From Theocolax elegans (lineage: Eukaryota; Arthropoda; Insecta; Hymenoptera; Cerocephalidae): 64,000 nucleotides of DNA. This document shows, one piece after another, positions 34,284-43,667 of the stretch; positions within the stretch are counted from its first letter, which is position 1, and each line of letters opens with the position of its first letter. A program made the translations under genes and the position numbers. Under the pieces are notes generated by a model. The model did not search any database. It had not been told where the DNA came from and worked only from the letters and a program-made list of their open reading frames with translations. The stretch is from NCBI GenBank assembly GCA_026168455.1, contig CM047426.1:55700761-55764760 (forward strand). The letters run 5' to 3'.

Positions 34284-36689
34284 TTACTTCCCTCCCGGGA
34301 ATAGCACCTGGAAGACCGCCTCACGACTCCCGGAGGGGATGTTACGGAGGGTCTCCAGTAGCCTAAGGGCCTCTTCCGGAGTCATCGCCGGCTTAGGCGC
34401 CGCTTCCGGAGGTGCAGCGGGGGCGGCGATTGACGGACGCCTGAGTGGGACCGTCAACGAGGGGGTGATTCGGGGTCTCCGAAGAGGTGTTGGCTCCGGT
34501 GCTGTGGGTGGGGTTGGTTCCGGCTTAATGGACGCCTTTGCCGATGCGCCCTGTCCCGAGTTTAACCTCCTCAGGTATTCGAGGTGCGCCTTACTACACC
34601 TCGGGCAAGTGCGCATCGTTACGTCCCTCCGGCCACAGTTGTAGCAAATCATATGCTTCTTGGGTTTGGGGCAGGATGGGTTGAAGTGCCCCTTTTCCCA
34701 GCATATGAAGCACGACTTGACCGGAGGGTCAACCTTTGGGTCGATGGGCACCGAAATTCGGGCCCGAATCCCACCTGGAAGCCTTCCTCGGCCTATGCTC
34801 CCCTCGTGTGGGGGATGGAGGTCGAGGTGGCGACTTCCAGGATCCCTCGCTGCTCGTGCTGGGGCGAGATAGGCGAATCCGCTCTCCTCCTCTATTTCTC
34901 TCGCCCAGCGGGCTTCTTCCTCTTTCTTCTTCTTCTCCTCCTCCAATCTCTTCTCCTCTAACATTCTCTGTTTCCGCTCTTCCTCTTCTCTCTTCCTTAT
35001 TGCTGCCAATCTACACTCTTCCTTTTCTTTCGCCCGCCTCTTTTCTTCCATCAACTTCCTTTCTTCTTCTTTCCTCCTCATTTCTACTACCCTCCTTTCT
35101 TCCTTCTCCTTCTCTTCTAAAAGCCTTTTCTTTTCTCTATTATACCTCTCTTCTCTCTCCTGATTTTCTCGAGCCCGCTTTTCTTCCTCCAATCTTCGTC
35201 TTCGTCCTTCTTCTATAATTCTTACCCTCCGGCGTTCTTCTTCTGCCTTCTTTACTCTGTTTTCTTCTTCGACTTTTTCCCTCCTACGTCTTTCTTTTTC
35301 TTCCATCTCCTTCATTATCTTCTTTCTTTCTTCTTCCTCCTTTTCTCTTCTACGCTTTTCTCTTTCTTCTTTCTCTTTCCTTTCCTTCTCTCTTTCTTCC
35401 TTCTCTTTTTCTATGCGGGCGCGTTCTTTTTCCCTCCTCCGCTGCTCCTCACGACGGATACGTTCGTCCTCCGCCTCCTGTCGTCTCCTCTGTTCGACGT
35501 AGAACGGATCGGCAGGAGGTTCTGGAGGCGATAAGGAGCGTGGAGGGCTCAGTCCTCCAAAATAATCCTCCATCGTGAGGTGTCTACGCGGGTTATATTT
35601 CCTGGCACGGCTCATGGGTGGGTTTTCCGGAGGTAGGGGAGTGTACATCGGGATCGGCCTTGGTTGGGGGACCGTTGAGTAGCTCCGTGGCAGGCTCGCT
35701 GGTTCTGAGTCTGTCGGCCGGGCGGGTAGCCTCCTCACAGGAGCCACAGATGCACTCGGTGCCTCCCCCTTCGGTGGCCGATCCTCCAGGATGGTGAGCA
35801 CCCCGTTGGTGTGGGGTTTTGCCGCTCCGTCTGAGCGAGCTAGCGTGGCATATAACTCCCGTACCGCGTCCTGACTCGCCCTTTCCTCCTCGCTGACCTT
35901 GGGTTTTCCCTGAGAGGTGGAGGGTATCTCTACCCTCTCAGGGATCGTCTCACCTACTCCCGGCGCCGTCTCCTCGCTGGATGGTGGCAGCGAGGTGGTA
36001 ACAACCTCTTGGGTAACGCGTATCAGGTCACCCTTGAGGTTGCGGAGGCGTTCCGGGTGAGTTGGTGGTGCAGGGGGGAGGTGACGGGGATCCCAGGGGT
36101 CTTCCTCCATGGGTTCATCATCCTGGATGGTGTTTAGCTCCCTCCTTTCGGCCCAAACCTCTTGTGCCGTTTTAGGTTCAGTGGGAATTGGAGAACTCGG
36201 AGGGGCCTGCGAGTTTCCACCATCAGAGATGGCTTCCGCTCCGGCCGTCACTGCCGCGATCTCCTCTTCCTCTGGTGGCTCGTCGTCGTCCAGTGGGACA
36301 TCGGCCCAAAGAATTCTTGACGGGATCGGAGGGGCTCGCGGACTTCCGCTGTTTGGGACAGCGTCGTTCCGGGCCTGCACTGCCGTCCCGTCCTCCATCA
36401 CCACATCTTCGTCCTCACCGTTGAGAGCCGTGACCGGCTCTTCGCCCCCCTCCCCAGGAGGGACGATCCCGGCGGACAACATGTCCTCCCGGAACATGTT
36501 GGCCAACTGGTCGGCCCACCCAGTAGAGGGTGTCGCCTCGACACGCTCGACCACGGGCTCGTCGGGCACAGTGCCCAACCAACGGGTCAAAAGGACGACC
36601 GGATCTTCCATCAGGGGTCCTTGGGAAGCCCGAAAATGCGCCGATGTTGGTGGCATGCTGCCGTTCTTCTCATTACGATCTTGAGACAT
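34284..36689 (-). CDS. Gypsy A third ORF: charged-helix, zinc-knuckle protein in the env position
   Basis: ATG at 36689 opens an 801-residue frame. Upstream codons in the same frame exist, but this ATG follows a splice-acceptor-like TTTATATGTTTCAG by only 2 nt, so I take it as the start. Residues 1-390 are acidic and proline-rich, with no predicted fold I know. About 399-602 is an almost pure R/E/K stretch, likely one long charged helix or coiled coil. A canonical CCHC knuckle (CFICWEKGHFNPSC, 660-673) follows, then a second cysteine cluster with C-x2-C-x9-C-x2-C spacing (682-698) that lacks the knuckle histidine. The C-terminus is proline-rich. There is no signal peptide or membrane segment, so it is not an envelope protein. 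A nucleic-acid-binding role is inferred from the knuckles. It lies in the same frame as pol, one stop codon and ~80 nt downstream. Confidence 0.8.
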   Translation of the reverse strand: MSQDRNEKNGSMPPTSAHFRASQGPLMEDPVVLLTRWLGTVPDEPVVERVEATPSTGWADQLANMFREDMLSAGIVPPGEGGEEPVTALNGEDEDVVMEDGTAVQARNDAVPNSGSPRAPPIPSRILWADVPLDDDEPPEEEEIAAVTAGAEAISDGGNSQAPPSSPIPTEPKTAQEVWAERRELNTIQDDEPMEEDPWDPRHLPPAPPTHPERLRNLKGDLIRVTQEVVTTSLPPSSEETAPGVGETIPERVEIPSTSQGKPKVSEEERASQDAVRELYATLARSDGAAKPHTNGVLTILEDRPPKGEAPSASVAPVRRLPARPTDSEPASLPRSYSTVPQPRPIPMYTPLPPENPPMSRARKYNPRRHLTMEDYFGGLSPPRSLSPPEPPADPFYVEQRRRQEAEDERIRREEQRRREKERARIEKEKEEREKERKEKEEREKRRREKEEEERKKIMKEMEEKERRRREKVEEENRVKKAEEERRRVRIIEEGRRRRLEEEKRARENQEREERYNREKKRLLEEKEKEERRVVEMRRKEEERKLMEEKRRAKEKEECRLAAIRKREEEERKQRMLEEKRLEEEKKKKEEEARWAREIEEESGFAYLAPARAARDPGSRHLDLHPPHEGSIGRGRLPGGIRARISVPIDPKVDPPVKSCFICWEKGHFNPSCPKPKKHMICYNCGRRDVTMRTCPRCSKAHLEYLRRLNSGQGASAKASIKPEPTPPTAPEPTPLRRPRITPSLTVPLRRPSIAAPAAPPEAAPKPAMTPEEALRLLETLRNIPSGSREAVFQVLFPGGK

Positions 36690-36710
36690 TTCTGAAACAT
36701 ATAAATCAAA
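36687..36710 (-). promoter_or_regulatory. Candidate splice acceptor for the gypsy A third ORF
   Basis: On the minus strand, TTGTTTGATTTATATGTTTCAG ends at 36692 and is followed by AA and the ATG of the third ORF. A pyrimidine-leaning tract plus CAG directly before a start codon is how env is expressed from spliced RNA in gypsy-type errantiviruses. The donor would have to lie in the leader or gag and was not identified. Confidence 0.45.
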
Positions 36711-36770
36711 CAATTCGAATCTTCAACAAAAAAAAAAACTTTGAATTATTTACTCTTTATTGTACATTCA

Positions 36771-39700
36771 TCATTGCAACCTGGGAGGAATATACTTCTT
36801 CAACTCCGAAACGTGCACCTTCGCATTTTTCCTACCCGAATCTATATCTAAAAGGTATACGGTTGGGGATAGGATTTTTAAAATTGCGAAGGGGCCTTCA
36901 TATTTCGCTCCTAGTTTTGCCGAAAATTTATTAGCTGCGTTCGAAAGCAGATGGGTTTTTCTCATTACTAAGTCTCCTATTTTAAATTCCGCGTGTCGTT
37001 TATTTTTATCGTAAGATCTCTTTTGGATTATGTGAGCTTGGTCGAGGTGTTTTGCAACGAGGTCTCTAAGGGCATCTAATCTCTTAGCTCGATTAATCCA
37101 GATATCCGGGTCTATTTTTAATATGGGTCTCTTTTCTTCTACTTCTCTTCTTAAACTCTTCACGGGATTAGGGTGTCGTCCATAATTTAAAAATGCGGGG
37201 GAAACCTTCGTTGAGGCTTGTACCGCCGTATTTATAGCGTGTCGAAATTCGTGTATGTGTTCATTCCATGTACGGTGGTCGTTTTTCACGAACATCGCGA
37301 TCATCGTTTTTAATGTGCGATTGCAACGTTCCACGGGATTACCTTGTGGGTGGTACGGCGGGGTGGTGACGTGTTTGATGCCATATTCGTCGAGTACGGA
37401 CTTTAGGAATTTATTATCGAACTCTTTTCCGTTGTCCGATAGCAAATATTCCGGGGTTTCCCATCTAAATAGTATTAAGTCTTCCAAGGCTTTAGATACG
37501 GATTTTCCGTCGGCTTTCCTTATTGGTTTTACCTCTATCCATTTTGTAAATAGGTCTTGGAAGACTATTAAGTATTTATTTTGGCTTTTACTCGGTGGAA
37601 ATTCCATAAGGTCCACCGCTACGATACACCAAGGTCTGTCTACCACCCTCGTTCCCATAAGTCCTTGTTGACCTGTTTGCGGAATTTTGTATGCTTGACA
37701 TGTTGCACATTGTTTCACGTATTGATTTACGTCGTGCCACATGCCTTGCCAGTAATAGTCTCGAGCAATACGATCATAAGTCTTTTCGATACCGGTATGG
37801 CCTACCGATGGTAAGTCATGTGCTTCTTTTAAAACTGTTTCTTTATAATTTTCTGGTACTACTAATCTCCAATTTTCTTCTCTATTAGTGATCGGGTCCA
37901 GGAGAGGATCGTTGCGGAATTTATATAATAAATTATCTTCGATTTTCCAACTTTGATACCTCTCCGGGAATTGTTCGACTTCTTTTAATCTTCTTCTATA
38001 CCATTCATCTTTAATTTCTTCAAACGCTGCTGCTTCTACTAAATTATTTTTTATTATACTACCATCTTCTTCGTACATTCTAGAAAGAGCGTCCGGAACG
38101 TGGTTCAGAGCTCCCCGTCTATGTATGACTTCGAAATCCCATTGCATCATTTCTAGCGCCCATCGCGCTAATCGTCCTGTTGGATCGCGGAGATTTTTCA
38201 GCCAACGCAGTGCACTGTGGTCTGTAATGACAGTAAATTTGTACCCTTCTAAGTAAGGTCTTAACTTTTTTATTGCCCATAGGACAGCTAGGCATTCTTT
38301 TTCAGTTGTGGAGTAATTCCTTTCTGCTGCCGTTAATACCCTACTTATGTACACGATCGGGTGTTCACCGTCGTTCAAATCTTGAGTGAGTACTGCGCCG
38401 ATTGCATAGTTACTCGCGTCGGTTTGGAGACAAAATGGTTTTGAGAAATCTGGTCGTGCTAGGACGGGTGCTTTTATCAATGCCTGTTTTAGGGTTTCAA
38501 AAGCTTCTTGTTGCTCTTCTTCCCACTTCCATGCGAGATCTTTTTTTAGTAGTTTCAATAGTGGAATCTTTATTTCTGAGTCCTTATCGAGAAATCGACT
38601 ATACCAACCTACCATACCAAGGAACCTTCGTAATTCTTTGATATTTCTAGGGGCTGGATAGTCTCGTATCGGAGCCGTTTTGTCTGGATCTGGTCTCAAA
38701 CCATCTTTATCTAATACATAACCCAAATATGTAACACTAGAACAACAAAACTCACATTTTTCTCGGTTCACAGTCAGTCCGTGTCTCACTAATTTCCTTA
38801 ATACCTCGTCTAACCATCGTATATGCTCTTCGAACGTCTCCGTTGCTATGATAATATCGTCTAAATAGCCAAATACGTAAGGTACGTATTCCGGTCCGAA
38901 TAGAGCATCTATCAGGCGTTGGAACGTCATTGGAGCATTTGTGAGTCCGAAGGGCATTCTGGTGAATTGGAATAGGCCTTTACCTGGAACCGAAAAAGCA
39001 GTAAATCGTTTGCTGGATTTGTCCAATGGAATTTGGTAAAAAGCCTGTCGCAAATCGATTTTTGAGATGAAACGGGCGTGTCGCATCCTGTCTAAGATTG
39101 TGTCCATGTTGGGTACTGGGTATGCATCTCTTATGGTTTGTTTATTTAGGTCTCTGTAGTCTATGCAAAATCTATAGGTTCCGTCCGATTTCTTGACCAT
39201 TACAGGAGCACTCGTATAGTCACTTGCTGATTGTTCTACTATCCCTTCGTTCCATAGTCTTTCTACTTCTTCATGGGCATTTTGAACCATTGCTGGTGAC
39301 ATTCTATGTAGTTTATGGCGAACCGGTAGTGATCCAGGTATCACGGCTATATGGTGTTCTATCATGTCCGTCATTCCTGGGGTTTTCGACGGTGTCGGTA
39401 ATATCTTTGATACTAGTTTATCTACTTTAAGTCGCTGAGGATTTGTGACTTCAGATATGCCATTACATTCTGCAAAAATTACTGGATCTTCCGCTGTATC
39501 TTCACCTCCATACGTTTTATGCCAGGGACCTTCGTGTACGCGCCACAGACCATGTTTGTGTCTTTCGTCCACATCCCATTTTACGTAGAAGTCTTTCCCC
39601 AGCACGATATCGTGTTCGAATATTTGTTGGGCTTTGAGTTCTAACGTATTTACATGTCCGTCTACTTCTAAATTTAACTTCAATGTCCCTAAAGATTTAC

Positions 39701-40181
39701 TTATTCCGCCATGGGCATTTTTGACATAGGAATTTGAAGGTAACAGTTTATCCTTGAATTTTTCAATTACTTTCGGTCCTGCTACTGAAATCATGGCTCC
39801 TGAGTCAAGTAATCCTCTAAACGTATGTCCTGCAATGTTTAATCGAACGAAACCTCTATTTTCCAAACTGGCTTCCGCTACATTTTTTTCTTTTTCCGTT
39901 ACTTCAATTTCTTCTTTTACTATTTTTTCTTTATTTTTATTAAGGTTAACATCTACCATGTTTTCGTTCTTATTATTTTTACTACCAAAACTTTTATCGT
40001 TTTCGTCTATTACTTCTGTATTTTTACTTCTACTATTTTCTTCCGTGCTTTTTCTTTTATTTTTATCATCATTACCTCTAATATTTTCACTACCATTATT
40101 TTTATCTGTAACTCTACTTTCGTAACTCAATCTCTCTCTTAGCGTTTTGGGATTTAATGACAGATTGTTTTGAGGTGTCAC
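36771..40181 (-). CDS. pol: Gypsy A Pol: protease, reverse transcriptase, RNase H, integrase
   Basis: Numbered from the 5'-most open codon (a GTG at 40181), domains run in Ty3/gypsy order: aspartic protease with LLDSGA (D126), reverse transcriptase with CIDYRDLN, MPFGLTNAP and YLDD (439-442), RNase H with QTDAS (D587), integrase zinc finger H788/H795/C825/C828, catalytic D857, D916 and E951, and a GPY/F module (KYEGPF, 1093-1098). All catalytic residues are present. The frame has no early ATG: an in-frame TGA lies just upstream of the GTG and the first ATG is at 39959, still ahead of the protease. Together with the overlapping frame at 40114-40716, this means pol needs a second frame change or carries a one-base lesion. 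It copies the element RNA into DNA and integrates it. Confidence 0.92.
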   Translation of the reverse strand: MTPQNNLSLNPKTLRERLSYESRVTDKNNGSENIRGNDDKNKRKSTEENSRSKNTEVIDENDKSFGSKNNKNENMVDVNLNKNKEKIVKEEIEVTEKEKNVAEASLENRGFVRLNIAGHTFRGLLDSGAMISVAGPKVIEKFKDKLLPSNSYVKNAHGGISKSLGTLKLNLEVDGHVNTLELKAQQIFEHDIVLGKDFYVKWDVDERHKHGLWRVHEGPWHKTYGGEDTAEDPVIFAECNGISEVTNPQRLKVDKLVSKILPTPSKTPGMTDMIEHHIAVIPGSLPVRHKLHRMSPAMVQNAHEEVERLWNEGIVEQSASDYTSAPVMVKKSDGTYRFCIDYRDLNKQTIRDAYPVPNMDTILDRMRHARFISKIDLRQAFYQIPLDKSSKRFTAFSVPGKGLFQFTRMPFGLTNAPMTFQRLIDALFGPEYVPYVFGYLDDIIIATETFEEHIRWLDEVLRKLVRHGLTVNREKCEFCCSSVTYLGYVLDKDGLRPDPDKTAPIRDYPAPRNIKELRRFLGMVGWYSRFLDKDSEIKIPLLKLLKKDLAWKWEEEQQEAFETLKQALIKAPVLARPDFSKPFCLQTDASNYAIGAVLTQDLNDGEHPIVYISRVLTAAERNYSTTEKECLAVLWAIKKLRPYLEGYKFTVITDHSALRWLKNLRDPTGRLARWALEMMQWDFEVIHRRGALNHVPDALSRMYEEDGSIIKNNLVEAAAFEEIKDEWYRRRLKEVEQFPERYQSWKIEDNLLYKFRNDPLLDPITNREENWRLVVPENYKETVLKEAHDLPSVGHTGIEKTYDRIARDYYWQGMWHDVNQYVKQCATCQAYKIPQTGQQGLMGTRVVDRPWCIVAVDLMEFPPSKSQNKYLIVFQDLFTKWIEVKPIRKADGKSVSKALEDLILFRWETPEYLLSDNGKEFDNKFLKSVLDEYGIKHVTTPPYHPQGNPVERCNRTLKTMIAMFVKNDHRTWNEHIHEFRHAINTAVQASTKVSPAFLNYGRHPNPVKSLRREVEEKRPILKIDPDIWINRAKRLDALRDLVAKHLDQAHIIQKRSYDKNKRHAEFKIGDLVMRKTHLLSNAANKFSAKLGAKYEGPFAILKILSPTVYLLDIDSGRKNAKVHVSELKKYIPPRLQ

Positions 40182-40716
40182 GTTTTGTCAATATATCTAT
40201 AGAGTCTGCAGTATTCTTCAGTAATATACCGGCCTTATCTATAGTATAAAGTTTTTGGGTATCCTCTTTACTATATATCTGTTCATGTAGATCCTCCATT
40301 GCTGAGAGTAGTATTGGTTTGGTACTGGAATCGGCTTTTTGTTCTTCCTCAAAAATTTCTACTACTTCTTTATTTGGGGTAAACGCTTTCAGGGTGATAC
40401 TCTTATTACACCCGGTAACGTTTCCCTTATTTAATTCTGACATCGAATTTGTAATTCTTTCCGTACTAACTTCTTTTGACGCTTTTGGTAGTTTCATTTG
40501 CTCTTCCATTGTTTTTCTTAATACTTCGTTCATCCTGTCTGTCCAGTTAATTTTCTCTTTTTTCTGTGGTTTTTTATTTAATCTTCCCTGTAATTCCTCA
40601 AAAAATGATTTTTCGTGCTGTTTGTTCTCTTCGTTTACTGCCTGTTGCCGAATTGTTGGGACCCTTGGGGAAGCTGCTGTGAGGTGATCGGTCCCTGTTG
40701 TACCCCAGAATTGGCA
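40114..40716 (-). CDS. Gypsy A linker frame between gag and pol
   Basis: An open frame overlaps the gag 3' end and the pol 5' end and has no useful ATG. It is one base back from the gag frame, so a -1 slip at the heptamer 40716-40722 would enter it. The product is charged and helical (FFEELQGRLNKKPQ, then a DLHEQIYSKEDTQ segment) with no motif I recognise. It ends at 40114 after a 68-nt overlap with the pol frame. The pol N-terminus is similarly charged. The two were probably one polypeptide, now split by an indel near 40114-40181, or else joined by a second programmed shift. Confidence 0.6.
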   Translation of the reverse strand, partial: CQFWGTTGTDHLTAASPRVPTIRQQAVNEENKQHEKSFFEELQGRLNKKPQKKEKINWTDRMNEVLRKTMEEQMKLPKASKEVSTERITNSMSELNKGNVTGCNKSITLKAFTPNKEVVEIFEEEQKADSSTKPILLSAMEDLHEQIYSKEDTQKLYTIDKAGILLKNTADSIDILTKRDTSKQSVIKSQNAKREIELRK

Positions 40717-43667
40717 TTTCCCCAATTGTTTCTTAATTGGGCGCAATTTGGACAGTTAGAAAAGGTATAACCAGCCTGTCCACAAACCTGGCATGCGAAG
40801 ATTTGTTGACTCATACGGTTCGGACACATGTTAGCTCTGTGTCCTGATTGTTTGCACACGAAACATACGGTTGATGGACATTCCGATGCACGATGACCCA
40901 CTTGATTGCAGTGGAAGCAAGCGCCGACGAAGGTGTCTTGAAGCGTATTGTTTCCTTGTGTTGCCTGAGTCATTAATCTTGGTCTCGCTCCCAAGTTCTG
41001 CGGTGTAGCTACTTGATTGGTATTTCTCCAAGTTCCACTTTGGTTATAATTCCTATTCTGGTTATCGTTATTTCTATATGCGTTCGTACCACTATTATTA
41101 TACCTAGGATTTCTACTATTTGTAAAATTAATACCACCATTAGGATTCCCTATATTATTATAACTGCCGATTTTTGGATTACTCCCATTATTATAATTAC
41201 TGCTATTCACGAAATTTTGTCGTGTCCCATTATTGGACCACCTAGTCCAGTTTTGAGGTGGTTGTCCAGCGTTTGGAGTCTGTACAAAATTTGAGGCTTG
41301 TTGGGGTGTTGCAACTGCTGCTACCGTTGGGTTTTGTTGTCCAACTGGTAGTTCGATGGTTGCGTGTATTGATGAATCTATCTTCTTTTTGTCCTCTCTT
41401 TTTATTTCCTTTTTACCGCCTTTTTGTTTCGACGATGACTCCTTTTGAATGGGACACGTTTCGTAATTTCCTCCGGTATAATTTTCTTTCAGTGACGACA
41501 CTTTATTTAATTTAACGTATTCCGGGGCGACCGCTTCCGGGATCTTCGAGTTTTCGGGAGTTGGAAGTGGTTTGAACCTTTTATCTAGTTCTAACAAATC
41601 CTCGTATCGTCTCCCATACTTCTCCAGGTCTGTATACGTTTTAATTTTTTTCTCAGACATATAGCGACGATATTCAGGACGTAGATTCCGCCAGGCCACG
41701 TCAATTTGCCTTTTCATCGAAGGTGCCGTTTTCAGGTAGGAGAATATATGTTTTATGCATCCAACGTAATTTGTGATGCTCTCGTTCTTTCCTTGGGTTC
41801 GCTTCCATGCTTCATCCCATACGTCGCTTTCGGATATTTTCTTTGTGAATTGGGCTTTAAATGCTTTTAAAAAATCTTCCCATTTTTTATGTTTCAGTTC
41901 ATCCTGTATGTTACCGTACCATCTACTAGCGCGTTTGGTGAAAATGCATGGGAGGCCTCTAAAGAATTGGCGATCTGACATTAATACGTTCTTTCTGAAA
42001 TTGGATAACCTAGTTAAAAACTCGTTTGGGTTATCTTTTTCTTCTTCTGAAAATGACAGGTTCCATGATTTAAATAACCGTAGTATTTTTTCATTCTCGG
42101 CTAAATTGAATTTTTTCGATTTATTATGACGGGTCTTCCGGTAATCCCTGTCAGAATCTGTGTCGCTTGTACTGTCTGTGTCGTCTTCACTTCTGCTGTC
42201 ACTATCGTCTTCACTTTCACTATCACTACTGTCGTCAGATGATTCTTCGCTACTGTCGTCATTTCTATTTTTCTTTTTATTCTTCTTTTTCTTATTACTT
42301 CCTCTGGTTTTTTCATGCTTTTTACTTTTGGTTCCTTTCTTTTGTTTCCTTTTCTTGTGCTTCTCGCTTTCGATTTCTCCTAAGTATATATCGTTCTCTT
42401 CATTTTCTTTTTCTAGTATTCTGCCTGTAGGTGCTGGTTTCCTAGTTGGAGGAACAGGTGTTGTATACGTTCTTTGTTCGGTTTTATTTGCATTATTGGG
42501 GATTGCGTTATCTACCCTTTGCACCGGTTGTGAACGTTCCTGTTGTGACGGTGTGCTAGTCTTATGGCTTAATTTTGTCATGTCCTCCAATATATCTAGG
42601 AATTGGTGCAGTCTTTTTCCGGCGGATGGGATCGGTTCTACTAGTCTATTATTACTTGTAGTCGTTTTTTGTGTTCTATCTTCTCTGTCAGTATAGTCTA
42701 TATTAGTAACGTAGTTTTCCCTATTTATATTATTACTTCCATTGCTCCTGTTATATTCGAGTTCTCTATTATTTTCCAATTCTAAGTCACCATCTGAGTT
42801 AACAGAAGACGCTTCTGCGTTATCTTGTGTGATTATTTCTATTTCTGGGTATAAACTGTGAGTTTTTTCGTGTAACGGTGCATATGGTGTGGTTTGGGTA
42901 CTTCTATGTTCTTCTTCTCGTCTATCATTAGCTCTATCTTGCGATATATTCTGTAGGCATGGTTGAGAGGAATCTGGACTTATTCTTTGTACGTTATGTT
43001 GTTCCACATTATTCTGTCTCAAACTTTCATTAATCAACCGTTGGACTTCATTCGGTATCACCAATCGCTGGTTCGAACTTGATAATAATATCCGTTGTGA
43101 CGCTGATGTGGATTGTATCATTCCTCTCTGTACTGCTACCATTCTTAGTGTCGCATTCCCCACGATTGTTGAGGCCATCGATACCGTTGGTGTTGTGCAA
43201 GTGGTTGTAGAGGTCGCAATGATTTCTTCCATTGTCACTGGAATTATCGTTCGATCCCAGTTTTGGTGTTTCGATGTTCCGCTTGTCGATGGTTCGTTAT
43301 TTATTGTGTCAGATTTTCCGGCTTCTTTTTCGATACTTTCTTTCCTTTTTTCATCTGCTAATTGTAAAGCCAGCAGTTCCTCTGAACCATCCGATTCAAA
43401 TCCTAATGTTGTTACTGGGGCCTCTATCCCTCGTTCTTCAACTTCTGGATCCCAAGGGACTGTCGCGTCCGTTTGTCTGAGTCCGGCTCGGAATAAGCGA
43501 CTGACTAACGTTCTTTTCTTTCCTCTAGTTCGTAGACCAAGTGAATCCAGTAGAACTATTAAATTGTGTGGATCATTCCTTCCTATTCGTTCGAATGCTT
43601 CTAGGGCCTCTGGATCTTTTAATATTTCTCTCAACCATAAATTAACTTTTCTACTATAAGCTGTCAT
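40635..43667 (-). CDS. gag: Gypsy A Gag, 1010 aa, SAP-like N-terminus and three zinc knuckles
   Basis: It starts at ATG 43667. Residues 36-62 (LIVLLDSLGLRTRGKKRTLV...) match the SAP DNA-binding motif pattern. A long low-complexity region follows, with a lysine-rich block (437-468) and a Ser/Asp/Glu block (470-508). The retrotransposon Gag core lies at about 545-690 (ASRWYGNIQDELKHKKWEDF). An asparagine-rich linker (805-885) leads to three knuckles: 917-930 and 935-948 are canonical CCHC, while 959-972 has Tyr967 in place of histidine. At 1010 aa it is about twice the usual Ty3/gypsy Gag length, owing to the low-complexity insert. It builds the particle and packages RNA. The gag end overlaps a -1 frame. 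The SAP call is motif-based and less certain than the rest. Confidence 0.88.
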   Translation of the reverse strand: MTAYSRKVNLWLREILKDPEALEAFERIGRNDPHNLIVLLDSLGLRTRGKKRTLVSRLFRAGLRQTDATVPWDPEVEERGIEAPVTTLGFESDGSEELLALQLADEKRKESIEKEAGKSDTINNEPSTSGTSKHQNWDRTIIPVTMEEIIATSTTTCTTPTVSMASTIVGNATLRMVAVQRGMIQSTSASQRILLSSSNQRLVIPNEVQRLINESLRQNNVEQHNVQRISPDSSQPCLQNISQDRANDRREEEHRSTQTTPYAPLHEKTHSLYPEIEIITQDNAEASSVNSDGDLELENNRELEYNRSNGSNNINRENYVTNIDYTDREDRTQKTTTSNNRLVEPIPSAGKRLHQFLDILEDMTKLSHKTSTPSQQERSQPVQRVDNAIPNNANKTEQRTYTTPVPPTRKPAPTGRILEKENEENDIYLGEIESEKHKKRKQKKGTKSKKHEKTRGSNKKKKNKKKNRNDDSSEESSDDSSDSESEDDSDSRSEDDTDSTSDTDSDRDYRKTRHNKSKKFNLAENEKILRLFKSWNLSFSEEEKDNPNEFLTRLSNFRKNVLMSDRQFFRGLPCIFTKRASRWYGNIQDELKHKKWEDFLKAFKAQFTKKISESDVWDEAWKRTQGKNESITNYVGCIKHIFSYLKTAPSMKRQIDVAWRNLRPEYRRYMSEKKIKTYTDLEKYGRRYEDLLELDKRFKPLPTPENSKIPEAVAPEYVKLNKVSSLKENYTGGNYETCPIQKESSSKQKGGKKEIKREDKKKIDSSIHATIELPVGQQNPTVAAVATPQQASNFVQTPNAGQPPQNWTRWSNNGTRQNFVNSSNYNNGSNPKIGSYNNIGNPNGGINFTNSRNPRYNNSGTNAYRNNDNQNRNYNQSGTWRNTNQVATPQNLGARPRLMTQATQGNNTLQDTFVGACFHCNQVGHRASECPSTVCFVCKQSGHRANMCPNRMSQQIFACQVCGQAGYTFSNCPNCAQLRNNWGNANSGVQQGPITSQQLPQGSQQFGNRQ
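40673..40722 (-). promoter_or_regulatory. Candidate -1 frameshift site, gypsy A gag end
   Basis: Minus-strand heptamer G GGA AAT (40716-40722) is in the gag frame and fits the X XXY YYZ rule. About 20 nt downstream, GGGACC can pair with GGTCCC, giving a stem that could stall ribosomes. The alternative frame is open here. The stem spacing is longer than usual. Confidence 0.5.

Noticed and set aside
34339..36684. Plus-strand frames opposite the gypsy A third ORF
   Set aside because: They are antisense shadows of the R/E-rich coding sequence (serine/leucine/proline-rich translations).
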